This document shows, one piece after another, positions 11,967 to 25,581 of a stretch of DNA of 64,000 bases (its first letter is position 1; every line of letters starts with the position of its first letter). Under the pieces are notes generated by a model. That model was not told the DNA's origin. It saw only the letters and a list, made by a program, of their open reading frames with translations, and made no database searches. Origin of the DNA: Nyssa sinensis (Eukaryota > Streptophyta > Magnoliopsida > Cornales > Nyssaceae); assembly GCA_008638375.1 (NCBI GenBank), contig CM018051.1:28889344-28953343 (forward strand). The letters are read 5' to 3'. Position numbers and translations under genes: made by a program.

Positions 11967-12262
11967 TTTTTTTTTTTTTTGGTAGGTAAATAAGTTGAAT
12001 AGAAGGAAAGGGAAAGTACAAGATCAAGAGGGCATGCCCTCGAATAAGCTATAGGGAAGGAAGGGCTTCTACAGACAGAAGATCTCCCGACCCTGAGCTA
12101 CAAAAGATATTATAGAGAAACCATTACATATTAAAATGCTGCTTGGAAGGGACCAAATACTTTGAAGATGTCTATTGGAGTTTGTGTTTGCAATCCCTTT
12201 AGAGGGAGTGAGCCTGCCACGGATCATGTCCTGGGTTTGAACTATGATAGTCTGAGGATTTT
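11967..12262 (-). mobile_element. LINE L0, 5'-truncated 3' end
   Basis: A poly(T) of 14 (11967-11980) followed by GGTAGGTAAATAAG marks the 3' end of a minus-strand LINE. The 3' UTR hairpin GAGGGCATGCCCTC at 12028-12041 is a perfect 14-base palindrome here. The last codons of ORF2 follow, up to about 12262. From 12263 to 12324 the sequence is unrelated flank, and 11846-11966 is also unclassified. I could not find a convincing target-site duplication. Confidence 0.75.
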
Positions 12263-15200
12263 GGCCAGATATTTACCCTAGAGGGGTGAATAGGATATTT
12301 TACAAATATTGGTAACTTTTACAATTTTTTTTTGGTAGGCAAATAAGTTAAGTAAAAGAAGAAATAAATTCAAGATCAAGAGGGCATACCCTCGGACAAG
12401 CTAGAGGGAAGGAGAACGTCTACAAACAGAAGAGCTCCTGACCCAAAGCTGCAACACAAAACACTAAAAACTAAAAAGAAATAAATACAAGATCAAGAGG
12501 GCATACCCTCGGACAAGCTAGAAGGAAGGAAAACTACTACAGACAAGAGCTCCCGTCCCCAAGCTGCAAAAACATTACACATTAAAAATACTACAAGGTA
12601 AAGACCAAGTACACTGGAGATGTCTATTGGACTTAGAGTCCTAAATCCTTGTTGAGTGAGTGAGCCTGCCACGAATCATGTCTTGAGTTTGAGCTATGAT
12701 GGCATTTGGACTTTTCTTGATCTGGGTGAATAATCTGCAATTCCTTTCTCGCCAAATGTTGTAAACTGTGCAAGCTAGAGTAAGCCTGCCTAGAATTGAG
12801 GAAAATGACTTGCCTTTGAAAGAGTTGGTGGCCTAAAGAACAATTTGCTACCAGTCCCCAGAAGGGTAGTGAAATCCACTTTTAGAGAGCAAGTGGGACT
12901 ATATGTGGGGGGTGAATGAACAAGAGAAGAAGAGGTAGTTGTGACTCTCATTTTCTCCCAAACAGAAAAGACATTTAGGATCTTGACTAAGATTAGGAAA
13001 GAAAAGGCGATCATTGGTCCTTAGACTGTGATGAATGGCCATCCAAAGGATAAACCCAGCACAGGGAATTGCTTTAGAATGCCAGACAAGCTTCCACCAA
13101 TTTACCTGGGGGTTACGGCCATGCAGAGTATCCCAAGCTGAACTGATGGAGAAGTCCCCATTTGATGAGGGTAACCAAATTGCCTTGTCTTCCCAGAGGG
13201 GGGAGGGAAGAATATTAGAGGCATGCAATTTTATAGGTCCAACAGATGAGGAGAATTAGCAATAGGCTAGTTCCAGCGATTTTCAAGAATGATGCAACTC
13301 ACTGTAGCAGTTCTTCCAAGCCCCGAATCATAAATAACCCTTTCCCCCATGTTGTCATGGATGGAGCCATTGGGGAGCCAATAGTCAAACCAAAGGGAAG
13401 CAAAGAGCCCATTCCCAATGGAAATTTTGATACGCGGCTTGAATAAAAATCTGAATTTAAACATTTTCCTCTAAGCCCGCGAGCAAGATTGGGGGCATTT
13501 GACTTCCCAAAAGCTTTTGCCTTTAAGAAGATTGCAGCGAATCCATTGAACCCAAGGGGAATTTGAGGGATGTTGAAAGAGAGCCCATATGAGTTTCCCC
13601 AACGCTGCTTGGTTCCGATCAATAAGCTTCTTAATCCCAAGACCCCCTTCATTTCTAGGGCAAGTTACATCCTCCCACACAACTTTGGAACCAGAAAAGA
13701 TGAGATGGTTGCCACTCCAAAGAAAAGATCTCATAGCTTGTTCAATCTGATTCACCACCTTTTTTGGAAAAATGAAGTCGGAAGACCAGAAGACTTGAAT
13801 GCTAAACAGCACAGACCTGATCAACTGAACCCGACCTACATAGGATAGAGATTTTGTAGACCAATGAGTGATCTTACCGATGATGCGGTCTACTAAAGCT
13901 TTGCAATCATGAGCTTTCAGCTTGGTAGAGATCAAAGGAACTCCAATGTAACGGATAGGGAAGAAGCCTTCAGGGAAGCCAATTTGATTAATAATATGCT
14001 GCTTGAGGTTGTAATGCACACTTGAAATGAAAATGTTACTTTTGGAGGCATTGTAAAGAAGGCCAGAAAAGGAGGCAAAATTGTCAAGCCCTTCCTTGAG
14101 GATAGAAGCTAAAACAAGATCTCTATGACAAAAAACATGATATCGTCGTCAAAGCAAAGGTGAGTCAACTTGGACTTATGGCATCTCTAAGGGTGCTTAA
14201 ATTGAGAGCCAGCAGACTTCTGATGAAGTATCAGAGAGAGAACATCCATAGCAATCACAAGGAGATAGGGGGAAAGAGGGCCCCTTGCCGTAAGCCCTTA
14301 GCCCCTGGAAAATAACCTTCCAACTCACTATTAATGACAACTGAAAAATGAGATGTTGAGATGCAGCAGTAGATCCAATAAATAAATAGCTGAGGAAAAC
14401 ACATAATGCTTAAAGTGTCAATAATAAATTCCCACCGCACCGAGTCAAATGCTTTCTTAAGATCAACTTTCATTGTGCAACGAGGAGAGCCTGAGTTCTT
14501 ATGGTAATTATGCATGAGCTCTTGGGCAAGAAGGATGTTGTCGCGCCGATATTCCTGCCCTGAATAAATGTAGATTGACATGGATCAATGAGGCCAGGGA
14601 GACTTTCTTGAGACGGTTGGTCAGGATTTTGGAGATAGTTTTGTAGAGGGTGTTACAACAAGATATAGGACAGAAGTCATGAACAAATGAGGGGTTAGGA
14701 ACTTTGGGGACAAGGGCAATAGCCATGGCATTTCGCTCTGTTAGGATGAAGACCTCAGGTTTAACAATATTCCAAGCTTTTTTGAAAAAATGACTATTAA
14801 AGCCATCAGGCCTAGGGGCTCTGTTAGGATGAAGGCTAAAGAGAGCTTCTTGGATTTGTTCTTCAGTAACCAAGTATTGAAGAGCATTAAAGAAATCAGA
14901 ATGAAGATGCTTTGGGATAAAATTTTCAAGAGCTTGCTTACCTGGGTAGTGAATGGGACTTTCAGTTCCAAGGAGATCATGATAAAATTTGACAATGGAA
15001 TTCTTGACCTCTTTTATGTCATCAATTTTACGACCATTTCCATCAAGGAGGCTGACGATCTGGTTACGATTCCTTCTGTTATTCACAGATTTGAAGAAAA
15101 ATGAGGTGTTTTGATCACCTTCAGAAAGCCATTAAATATGGGACTTTTGCTTGGCAAGACTTTCCTCACTGCTTAGAAGGGAATAAAAAAAGGAGATGAG

Positions 15201-15833
15201 CTTCTTTTTCCTCCTAAATGAGACTCTCATTCCCAGGATCCCTCTCAATGAGGTTTTGGATATCATAGAGCTTGTTACGAGTTGCTTGGACTCGGGAGGT
15301 GATGTTTTTGAATCTTTGCTGATTGAGGTCCTTAAGAGCATATTTAACCTTCTTAAGCTTTTGACAACAGATAAACATGGTTGTACCTTGAAAGTTTGCT
15401 CTCCAGGCTTGCTTGACAGTAGGAAGAAAATTATCATATTTGGCCCAAAAATTGATAAATTTGAAAGGGATCCTTCTCTTTTTTAAAGATATGCCAGATC
15501 GAACAATAATAGGGGAATGATCAGAGAAGCCAGGGGGAAGAAATTCAGCTTCCGCGGTTGGGAAAGTGAAAATCCAGTCATGGTTGACTAAAGCTCTGTC
15601 AATCTTCCTTTGGATTGTGCGAGGAGCAGCTTGACCAATAGACCAGGTGAAGAAGCGCCCAGAAAATCTAAGATCCTCAAGCTCTGCATTCAAAAAACAT
15701 GTGTTACAATCATTCATAATAGTTGGCCAGTCACAACTACCACCTTTTCTGTCATGGGGGTAGCGTATAGCATTGAAATCTCCAAAAATAAACCAGGGGA
15801 GACCCTTGGAGATAGAGGCTTGGAGGGAGATGT

Positions 15834-18800
15834 TGTGATATCCCGACCCGGGATACGACACGATTACCGAGGCAAGTCGACTGAATAGCATAACCTGAGC
15901 TGCCTTAAACTTTAAGTCACAATAATTATGGAACTGAACCTAATTTCAAAAGATAAATGTTTTGATTAGTAAAGCTAGTGTCGGGTGGTACCCGAGCAAC
16001 TCGGAACCTTACCTCGAAAAGCGTGCATACATGCAACCCATGCATGCATACGTACGTACACATGCATAGTTCATGGAATATTAGTGTATGTGTACGTGAT
16101 TAAAAATACCGTTACACGTATATATATGATTATAATGATGTGTATAAAATATGTATTGTATAGGTATATATATATATATATATATAACATAAATGTATTA
16201 TGTATATAATGTATTATGTGTATAAAATTAAATGAAGAAAGAAAAAAGAAAGGAAGCTTCTAAAACAAAAATCAGTGGGTGTGTGCATCACTGTGTGTGT
16301 GTGTGTGCATCACTGTGTGTTTGTGTGTGTTTGGGAAACCCACCAACCGACCTTGATAAAGGTGGTGGGTGTGTGTAAGTGATATATGTATATATGTAAA
16401 TATATATATGTATATGAGGTACGTGGGTGGCTAGGGTAAAGAGGGCAGTTCTCTGCAGTCAAGGATGACTGCAAGAGAGGAAGAGAGAGAGAGATAAGAT
16501 AGAGAGAGAAGAGGCGGTTGTTGTATGTATACATACACGGGTTTGAGTGATGAGAGGTTAGAAAAGAAAAGAGAGAGTTAGGAACTGAAGGAAAGAAGAA
16601 GAGAGAAAGGTGAAGCAGAAACAGAAAGGTGGGAGAGTCACAGTAAGCTCAAAAATCCGAAACCCAGGTAATTCATTTCAGTACTGTTATTTCGATTTAA
16701 AGCATAAAGCTTAGATATAATGGTAGGGTCTTAATAAGCATGATATTAGCTTTTAAATGCAAAAAGAATTAAGTTAAATGGTGTAGAAACCGTGGAGAAA
16801 TATGGAGTTGCAGGTTGATGGAATAATCTCGGGTTCCATGAAATTGTGTTTAAAACTTGGTTTTTATAATGAGAAATTGGTCCTCTATTACACAGGAAAC
16901 ATATAGGATAAAAATATAGTAAAAACCGTGACTTAACAGTCACGAAATAGAGAAGGAAGACTCGGCCGGAGAAGCGGCCGGAGGTAAATAACTCCCTATT
17001 CGTGAAGATGGGGAGGGTTTTAGGGCAAGCCGAGGCTAGGGTCGAGGTCCTTGAAGGGAAAGGAATGGAATGGCATTGAAAAAGGGAGAGAAAATGATCG
17101 GATTTAGGTTGCCGTCACCGGAGATGGTGACGGAACCCTAAAGTTCTCTCACCGGAGCTTGGGGAAGACGATCGGAAAATCGGGGAGTCTTCTGGGTTAA
17201 AAGGAACGGGTTTGGGTTTGAATCGGGTCGGGACTCGACCGGTTATAAAAAGGGTAAGTTAAGCTGTGTCGTTTTGGGTTTGAAATTAAATGGGATTGGG
17301 CTAGTTTGGTTACACGGATAATAAATGGGAAATGGGTTTGAGGTTATCCGAACCCTGGATAGGGATAGGAAATTAGGTTATTGGAATCCGGTTTTTCATA
17401 GGAAGTGAACCGTTTGGTTCAGGGCAAGGACTGACCGGTTTAGGGTTTTTAGGTCTGAACCCACTGGTTCAGACCGCAACTTTTAGTAATTGTGAACCGG
17501 CCCCAAATAGTTTGGAAAATTACACTGTTGCCCAAGTATAAAAAATTAATTAAATATTAATTTTTCAATAATGCCCCTATTCCAAAAAGAGGTCAAACGA
17601 AGTCCAAAAGACACAAATGAATAGTCAAAACCTATTATCTCGGACGTTCTAAGTCCAATGGTGGGGTCCGTTTTACGAGACGGAACCCCGAAGGATAAAA
17701 TACAGTAAAAGTGCAAAATGACTATTTTGCCCTTTTTAGTACAAAAGTCCAAATGGAATTCCGCGAAAGCCTAAACCAACTTTCTTCGGCGTTCCGGACA
17801 CAATGGTAAAGTTTAAAATAGTATTTGAAATACTTATGATAGAAAGGTATAAAATTTGATGAATAGCATTTATTCTGAAACGTACTCACTGATATATAGG
17901 GAACTCGAAAGGCAAGGGTACCTTCACGGATTTCTGAGTTAGAATCACGATAGAGGTAAGTGGATCACTTTCTCTTCCATGTGGTGTTTCTAAAGCCAAG
18001 TTTATTCTCTTTACTGCCAAATTTGTACTCTTGAAAGTACTTCATGTTATTGCTATCCACAGTACGATATTGTTCTATCTTGTGGACATTGATTGACTAT
18101 TGTACTATTGTTATTGAAATGAACCCTGCCTTGAAAGGCTTACTGTTATGCTTTACTGTATATATGATATTCCATTTTCATACTCCTTATGGAATCACAA
18201 ATGATCATGCTATGTTTATAAATGCTGGAATTGTGCTCAGTCACAATATCCATCCGATGCTTCTGTGACGAACTAGTCCGTGAACGGACATGTGGCAAAA
18301 GATGTGAGTTTAACTGAGAGGTATGCCGGGCCTCGAATTACGCAGAGGGGTTGCCATTCCCTACTACAAATTATAAGCATCTCCATTGGATTATTGTTAT
18401 AGAAATATTGTTGAATGGTTACTGTTCCTTATGGACTACTGTACCTTATGGATTACTGTTTCTTATGGACTACTGTTCTTATGGATTATCTTACGTCGTT
18501 CATTGGTTTGATTGAAATCGATTTATTGTGGCAGTATTCTCATTGTGACAGGTTATTGTTGAGAAAACTCTTATCACTGCTTATTCATTACTTCTGACTG
18601 TATATTGTGCCCCACTACTTATTGGCCATCATGGCAACTGTTCTCATTGGCTATCACAGCATCTCCTTCCTTATGATTGGCTATCATATTTTTATTCATG
18701 GATTCACGTTCTTTATAATCATCGATACCAGTGTCGGAGATCTGGTTTACTTGCTGAGCTTCATAGCTCATTCCACCCCACTTACCCCCATTTCAGGTGA

Positions 18801-19156
18801 TGACGCTGCGAGACCCCAGTAGGAGTCTGAGAGCGTAGGGGGACATTTTGAAGTACTGATCAGTCTATGTTAGTTCTCCCATGTATTCACCACCCCCGGG
18901 TGCTGGTTACGGATTAGTTCTCATTTTGTATTATGTAGAACTATGTCATGTATTTAATAAGACTTCCGCTGTTTACTGTATTTAAAAAGACTTCCGCTGG
19001 ATCACTGTAATTGATAAAGGCTTCCGCTGTTCATTGTTTTAAATTTTTAGTACATTGCATATTAGTACTATGATACAGGAACGGAAAAAGTAGGGACGGC
19101 CTTCGGGTCGGCCCCGCGACACGAGATCCGCATAGGGTGGGTTTCGGGTCGTGACA
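15834..19156 (+). mobile_element. Solo LTR e (3,323 bp) with 5-bp target duplication
   Basis: It starts TGTGATATCCCGACCCGGG and ends GGGTTTCGGGTCGTGACA. The direct repeat GATGT flanks it (15829-15833 and 19157-19161), and LINE L2 continues on both sides. No internal retrotransposon sequence is present, so LTR-LTR recombination is the simplest origin. It belongs to the same subfamily as LTR i (60185-63727), the 3' LTR of a chromodomain-type element. Splice-like landmarks: donor CCCAG|GTAATT at 16668, mini-exon 17900-17955 with GTAAGT donor, acceptor TTTCAG|GTGATGACG at 18796. Confidence 0.9.
18414..18490 (+). repeat. Short minisatellite in LTR e
   Basis: About four tandem copies of an 18-base unit of the type TTATGGAYTACTGTWCC, with one shortened unit. 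Confidence 0.75.
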
Positions 19157-19426
19157 GATGTCTTTCCATAAATCATTTCTTTGAAGAGAGGAATTAGAGC
19201 CATAAATAACAGAAATGATCATGGGGGCTTCTATGTCTCGAACTGTAATATTACAATGAATAGCTTGATTGGTAGCACATGAGGAATTAATCTGTAGCAT
19301 AGCGTTATTCCAGCCAATCCATATTCTTCCAAAGGCCGAATGGGGATAGTTATGCAAAAAAGACCATCCGGGGATGAGGGAGTTAGCCGTAGCATCTTTA
19401 GAAGCTTCCTTAATTTTAGTCTCGAC

Positions 19427-22400
19427 TGTCACGACCCGAAATCCACCTTGTGCGGATCCCCGGATCGCGACCCGCCACCCTCAGGCCCGGGGGCCATTGG
19501 GCGGAACGGTCCTGTAAGCAACGATATCGGACGGCGGTGCAACCTGTGTTTTGAGGAAGCGTGAAAACTTTTTCTTTTCTTATTTAAAATTTAAGCACAC
19601 TGCCCGATACTGCCGCTCTACACATATGCATACACATGGTTATACAATCAAAGCATAACTAAAATATTACAGACTTATATCATACAACCATTAATGTTAG
19701 TTACCCCGTAGGGTTTATACATATTGTCATATTGTATTTGAAACATAAGTACTATTAAACATTACATAACACCAAAAAGGAACCATCTAATCACGTCTCC
19801 ATAAGCCAGCAGACACACCGTCTTCAAAACTTGACTGCTGTCAGTCACCTGAAAGGGGGGTCCGAACAAAGTCTGGGTAAGCTAATCTAAGCTTGTGAGC
19901 AATTCCAACATTCGTCATGGGGTTTCAATCAACAGTGGTTTTAGTTCATAAAAGTTTATAAATCAATCACTGTCAATTGTTCATATCTTTTGAACACAGA
20001 ATATATGCATTCATAAAACTCATAGCTTTGAAACATTTAAAACATTCAAGCTAACATATGCTTTTTATATAAAACTTGTAACTCTGAATACAAAATATGT
20101 GCATTCCATAAAACTCGTAACTCTAGATCATGTAAAGTGTTCAAGCTAAAAATGTGTTCTTCTTTAAATAGAGTATATGTGAACTCAAACATGTAAATAC
20201 AAAAATGAGGATTAAAATCTGCTTTCATTTTCAAATATCTTTTCTTCTCACTTTTACTCTTGGAATCTGTTTCGAACTAGACTCCCGTTTTACTCTTGTC
20301 GAGATATCTCTTTGCCTGTGGGATTAAATCCTGCTACCAGACATTTGACAATCCATTGAATTCCGTAGAACCCAAAAGTTTGTCGGCTCCACAGGATAAT
20401 AGAGTCCCTTGCGAACTCCAATACCCTATCTCGTGCTTATGCACAGTTATCTTGTATTTCAAGAAAACTACTTTTATCTCATGGCTTCTTCTCATAAATA
20501 CTATTCAAGAGTATTCAAACATAAGGTATATAACTTTCTAATAGAACTTTCAATTCTCAGAATATACGAATTCAGAATATATCTCAGAGATTTTGCAATA
20601 AAAACTCAAACTTGCTAAGGCATATTTAAAAGGACAGTAAATAAATCTGTTATCTGAGCAGAGTAATTTAAAACAAAAGACGTATGAAAACTGAATTTGA
20701 TATTCAAATACTTTTTATGACTTGAACTCAAAACTTCATTGAAATCCGTGAAGTTAAATCTCCACTTCGAATGTAGGGTTACTCACCTCATATACAGCAA
20801 ACCCTACTGAGGAGTCTTGCCCTTATCTGCTCTTATCCTAAAAAATTTAGAAAAAGACTCGTAATTTTCACAATGAAATTAAGCAACTAAAACTTAACTT
20901 TTTCCTTTACTACATAAGTTAACTACAACTTATCTTATAGTGGTATCGTATAAAATGAGTAAGAAACACGCATTACCTTTTGACCCACTCGCTTAAGGTT
21001 TTGGTATTTTCTCTGTCTTCCTCTTTCCTTTCCTTTTCTTCCTCTTTCTTTTTCTTAGCCTCAGCTACCATTGCCCTCGTGGGTGATTTATGCATAAAGG
21101 GCCTGACTGAAATCACCTCCGTGGCTTTGGCAATTCTTATGTGCCTCTCTATCACCTTTTGCTGCCACAACAAGTCTTGCATAAAGGCTTGCTGTTTCGG
21201 GTCTTTAGCCCTCTGGGCCTTGTTCATGATGGTGAATTTCTTTGGTTGTGCTTCCATGATTATTACCTAAGAACAACTTATGAGTTAGAAATTTTTATTC
21301 TAAGGTTGATGTGTTGTCGTGTCTTTTCGTAATTCATGTCCTTGTATACGCCGTAGATTAGTACTTTGGCATTACTTTAATTTATAGTCATCTGACAGAT
21401 GCTATTCAACAAATTTTATGTCTTTTTATTTTGGACAATTCTTTTGGTCGAATAGACTCTACCATTGAGTCCAGAGCATCGAAGAAAGTCAGTTTAGGCT
21501 TTCCTAAAATTTAATTTGGACTTTTGTATGTAAAAGGGCAAAATGGACATTTATCGTTTTACGTGTCATATTTTTTTCCATACTTCATTTCGTAATTTGG
21601 ACCTCACCATTGGACTCAGAAGGTCCGAGATAGTAAGAATACACTAATAATCTGTTTATTTTGGACAAAGGGGTAATTTGGTCATTTACCCCTTTACGTG
21701 TCTTTATTTTTTTTTTGGGCACCATCTCGTAAAACGGACCCTACCATTAGTCTCAAAATATCCTAAATAGTAAGGATACACTATTCATATGTTTAATTTG
21801 GACTTCATTTGCTTCGTATATGACTCAAGGGCAAAATAGTAATTTTGCTTTATTTATTAAATAATTAAATAAATTATTTAATTATTTTTCCAGGGGCTTA
21901 ATTGCATAAAATTCTCATCAGTTGGGCCACAGTAGAATTTCTCAAAAACCCTGGGGTCAAAATATAATTTTTGCAAACTTTCGGACTGAACCAGTGGGTT
22001 CAATCACATTTCAAGTGAACCGGTCCAGTTTCAACCGAACTAATCCGATCTGGTTGGGTTTATTGTGTGATGCAGACGTCATGATGACGTCAGTCCTAAT
22101 GCTTATTAAATTTAAAACCATGATAAAACGCCGTCGTTCTACTTATTCGGTGACAAGCCCTGAGGCTGCCACGTGTCCGAGTCGACTCAGCCTTAGTTTT
22201 AAAACCGAGTTGACTCACTGTCTTCTTCCCCACTTCAACCCTACTGTTGCCCTAGTTTTCGAATTTCATTTCTTCCATTTTCGTGCCTTCCTACGTAGCT
22301 ATTTCTCACTGTTTTGATTCCAAAACATTCCTAAGGTACAAACGACCAACTTGGCATTCATTTGAGAGCTCAAACTGATCTCTTTGGCTCGTTTCAGGTT

Positions 22401-23478
22401 TGATAATCAAACCTGTAAATGGGTCGTAAATACTGGTTTCTTAGCCAAAACCTTTGGGATTTGTCCTGTTATGATCCTCTTTTCATGGGGTTTCATTTCT
22501 CATTCGTTTCTTTAAGTTTTGGTACAGTTTTAAGGAAAGTGTTTAACCACCCGTATCCTGCAACTAAAAATTTGAGGGTTGTTTCCATGGTTTTATGATC
22601 GCGGTTAGGGTTTTTCAGGACCCTTACGACCTCACCTTGAAGCCCCTATTCTTTATTTTTGATTTAAATGCCAACGTTTCAGACCTGTATTAACCCAGGT
22701 CCTACCATGGCTGCCGTTCTGGGTTTCCCATTTGCTCTAATACTAAATTTTCATGCATGGTTCAACTTTAAACGTATATTGAACATCATATAAAGAAAAC
22801 AAACTCTAAAACAGTTCATATCTATTCTATATTTTTAGAGAGAGAAAATACCTGTTTTTGATGTTCTGTATCTTTCTCTCTCTCTGATTCTCTACTTCTT
22901 CTTCCTTAAGCTTCCTAATGCTCTCCAGGATCAGTTTCTTACGAACCAAGCATGCTTTGCATGCCTTGGCCTTTTAAACTCTCACCACTGACCCTTCTCA
23001 CTCTACTCTCTCTCTCTACACGTTGGAGCCCTATTCCTAGCTCTCATCATTCTTTCTTACATGATTTTAATGCTGCCTTATCTCATCTCAGCTTCTTTTA
23101 ATGATTCTTGGATTTAAGCTTGATATTTTACAACTTTATACATACATATATATAAACACACACTAACATCATGCAACACACACACACTGCCGTCACACAC
23201 TCACACCCATTCACACCACTGTTCACTCTCTTTTAACCATATATATATATATATACACACATAACTTTATCATTTCTTATACATATACATGCATGCATAC
23301 ATACATATTTTCTTATACATACATACCATATTAAATTTATAATTAATATAGTATACTCTTTATAATTAATTAATTTAATTAATTAATTATTTAATTTAAT
23401 CTATAAAAATCTTCACACTTATTTTAAAAATTTCGTAAGTCGTGCATGTGACCCGGTATCCCGGGTCGGGATCTTACA
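19427..23478 (-). mobile_element. Solo LTR f (4,052 bp) with extra internal block
   Basis: On the minus strand it begins TGTAAGATCCCGACCCGGG (ending at plus 23478) and ends GGATTTCGGGTCGTGACA (plus 19427). The flanks are TCGAC (19422-19426) and TCAAC (23479-23483), a 5-bp duplication with one later change. LINE L2 continues on both sides. It is longer than its relatives partly because of an insert around 20840-21266 carrying a 94-codon ORF. Landmarks on the minus strand: donor CAG|GTATTT at 22851, mini-exon 20787-20837 with GTGAGT donor, acceptor TTTCAG|GTGACTG at 19849. Confidence 0.88.
20973..21257 (-). CDS. 94-codon ORF of unknown function inside LTR f
   Basis: The minus-strand ORF runs from ATG at 21257 to TAA at 20973. 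The product begins MEAQPKKFTIMNKAQRAKD, is lysine- and glutamate-rich, and has a highly charged, probably helical stretch near residues 68-84 (KKKKEEEKERKEEDREN). I do not recognise a family. It lies where the related LTRs have only their mini-exon. It is bounded on the minus strand by TTCTTAG (acceptor-like, 21267) and AAAAG|GTAATG (donor-like, 20976). If that donor were used, the reading frame would continue about 11 codons into the mini-exon before a stop. It could be a captured exon, a chance ORF or LTR-specific coding. Nothing proves expression. Confidence 0.35.
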   Translation of the reverse strand: MEAQPKKFTIMNKAQRAKDPKQQAFMQDLLWQQKVIERHIRIAKATEVISVRPFMHKSPTRAMVAEAKKKKEEEKERKEEDRENTKTLSEWVKR

Positions 23479-25545
23479 TCAACAATGCTAAAAAAACAGA
23501 TTGAGGGGCTGTTCATTCCCTTAATATTCCAACATGCAAAATTCATTGAGAAAAGGTGAGGGTGCTGGAACCTGCTATTCCCTTTTCCTATAGAATTTTC
23601 CTCTTACATCTTTGTTTTTTGAGTTGGTTTTTGGTGTAATTACTACCAATATCTGCTTCATCAATCTGGCTATTTTGTCCACTAAAGAATTAGATTCAAA
23701 AGATGCCGTAGATTTGGAGCTGCTCCTCACACAGGGAACTATGAGCTAGAAGAGAACATGATTTGGTTCTTTTGGAGACAGAAAAGAGGCTTGGTCCTCA
23801 GATTGAAAGGAGAGATGGGGATTCAGATCCTTAGTATTTTCCATGTCCACCACTGGATTTAAAGAGGAGTGGGGGAGGATTAGATGCTTAAGGACAGGGC
23901 CCTTTATTGGTGCACCATCACTAGGGGGACCTGTGTGTGGCATGTCAGACTGCAGAGTTTCAAAACAGGTAGACGACTGTCCTTGTTCCGTAGTGGGATT
24001 TACAATTTGAGCAGCTTCTTGGGCCTTTTCTTCACTTTGAATGGATTTACCTTTGCTTGAGACTACTCTCCATTCACTCGTGCTGGTTTTCCTAATGGTT
24101 GTAGTGGGAAGATTAATGGCATTCCCTTCATTAATTTTTACTAAAGGGCAGTTGGCAAGCCTATGGCCGAAGATGTGAAAGTGAGTGCACATTGAAGGAA
24201 GCCATTGATACTCAACAAGTATTTCCACTTTTGAGAGGTCTGTTAACATTAGATCAAAGGAGTCAGGGAGATCTTTGGTGGCATCCACCTCAACACATAT
24301 TCCTGCGTAGCTGATCCTTGTCTGATCTTCAGTGTGGGAGTCTACATACAAAGGTTTCCCAATAGCACTAGTTACATAGCTAAGGCCTTGTGCTGTCCAA
24401 AGCTCATAAGGTATGTTGAAGAATTTTACCCAAACAGGGATTTTAGCCACGTCTTTCTTACACAGTGTCATGCTAGGGTGCCATCTTTGAAGAATAATGT
24501 GTTGTCCAGAGAAGTGCCAGTGGCCTCCTTCAAGAATAAAGTTTTTTTTTTTGGTAAGTAAAATTTAATATAACCAAGAAGAGAAAAGAAAATACAAGAT
24601 CAAAAGGGCATACCCTCGAACAGGCTAGAGGGAAGGAAGAGCTTCTACAGGCATAAGAGCTCTCGTCCCAAAGCTACAAAAAAACACAAACATTACAAAC
24701 CATTACACATTGAAGATACTACATGGAAGAGACCAAATACATTGAAGATGTCTATTGGTATTCATGTTTGCGATCCCTTTGGATGGAGTAAGCCTACCAC
24801 GAATTATTTCCTGGATTTGAGCTATAATAGCATGGGGATTCTTCTTGATCATAAAGAACAATTTGCTATTCCTTTCCCTCCAAATAGTATATACTGTGCA
24901 AGCTAGCGTAAGTTTTCCTATAGTAGCGGGAAACCCCTTTCCTTTGAAAGCATTGGTAGCCCAAGTAATGATTTGCTGCCAGTCTCTAGAAGGACAATGA
25001 AAGCCACTTTTAGAAAGCAGATGGGACCAAATGTTTGATGTGAAGGAGTAAGAGAAGAAAAGGTGGTTGTGATTCTCATCTTCACGTAAGCAGAAAAGAC
25101 ATTTGAGATCATGACCACGGTGAGAGTAGAATAGACGATCCTTGGTTCGAAGACTATTACGGATGGCCAACCAAATAATAAATCCAGCACGAGGGATGGC
25201 TTTAGAGTGCCAAACAAGCTTCCACCACTGAACCTGGGCCTTTCGACTTCTAAAAGTATTCCAAGCTGAGCTGATGGAGAAGTTCCCATTGGAGGAGGGC
25301 AACCAAATAGCCTTGTCATCCCTTAGGGGGGAAGGATGAAGGTTGCTAGGCATGCCATTTTTTAGCTCAAGTAAGTGAGGATAGTTAGTTGTCGGCCAAC
25401 TCCACTTGTAATACCCCGACCCGAGAATGTCGGGTAATGAGGCACGTTTTACGAGATAACGAGAGATTAGTGTAAAAGTTATACACTTAAGGAAATAATT
25501 AATTTTAAAGTAATTAATTATTATAATATGAGAATTTAAAGGGAG

Positions 25546-25549
<4 letters not shown>

Positions 25550-25580
<31 letters not shown>
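25550..25580. repeat. (AAT)n microsatellite
   Basis: About ten AAT units near the start of LTR g, followed by TA-rich DNA. Confidence 0.9.

Positions 25581-25581
<1 letters not shown>

Larger units (their letters stand above)
12575..23546 (-). pseudogene. LINE L2 ORF2 (endonuclease-RT, broken and interrupted)
   Basis: Start codon at 23544-23546 (ATGA overlap with ORF1), stop near 12575. Endonuclease sequence lies at 23479-23546, 19157-19426 and 15214-15833 (GDFNAIRYPHDR, KIDRALVNHDW, FSDHSPIIV). RT sequence lies at about 13470-15086 (APRPDGFNSHFF, DFCPISCCNTLYKT, VDLKKAFDSVRW, GLRQGA). The catalytic FADD is altered to FDDD near 14145. The zf-RVT domain is at 12899-13228 (CLFCLGENESHNYLFFSC). 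Several frameshifts and stops, plus two LTR insertions, rule out function. Confidence 0.85.
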
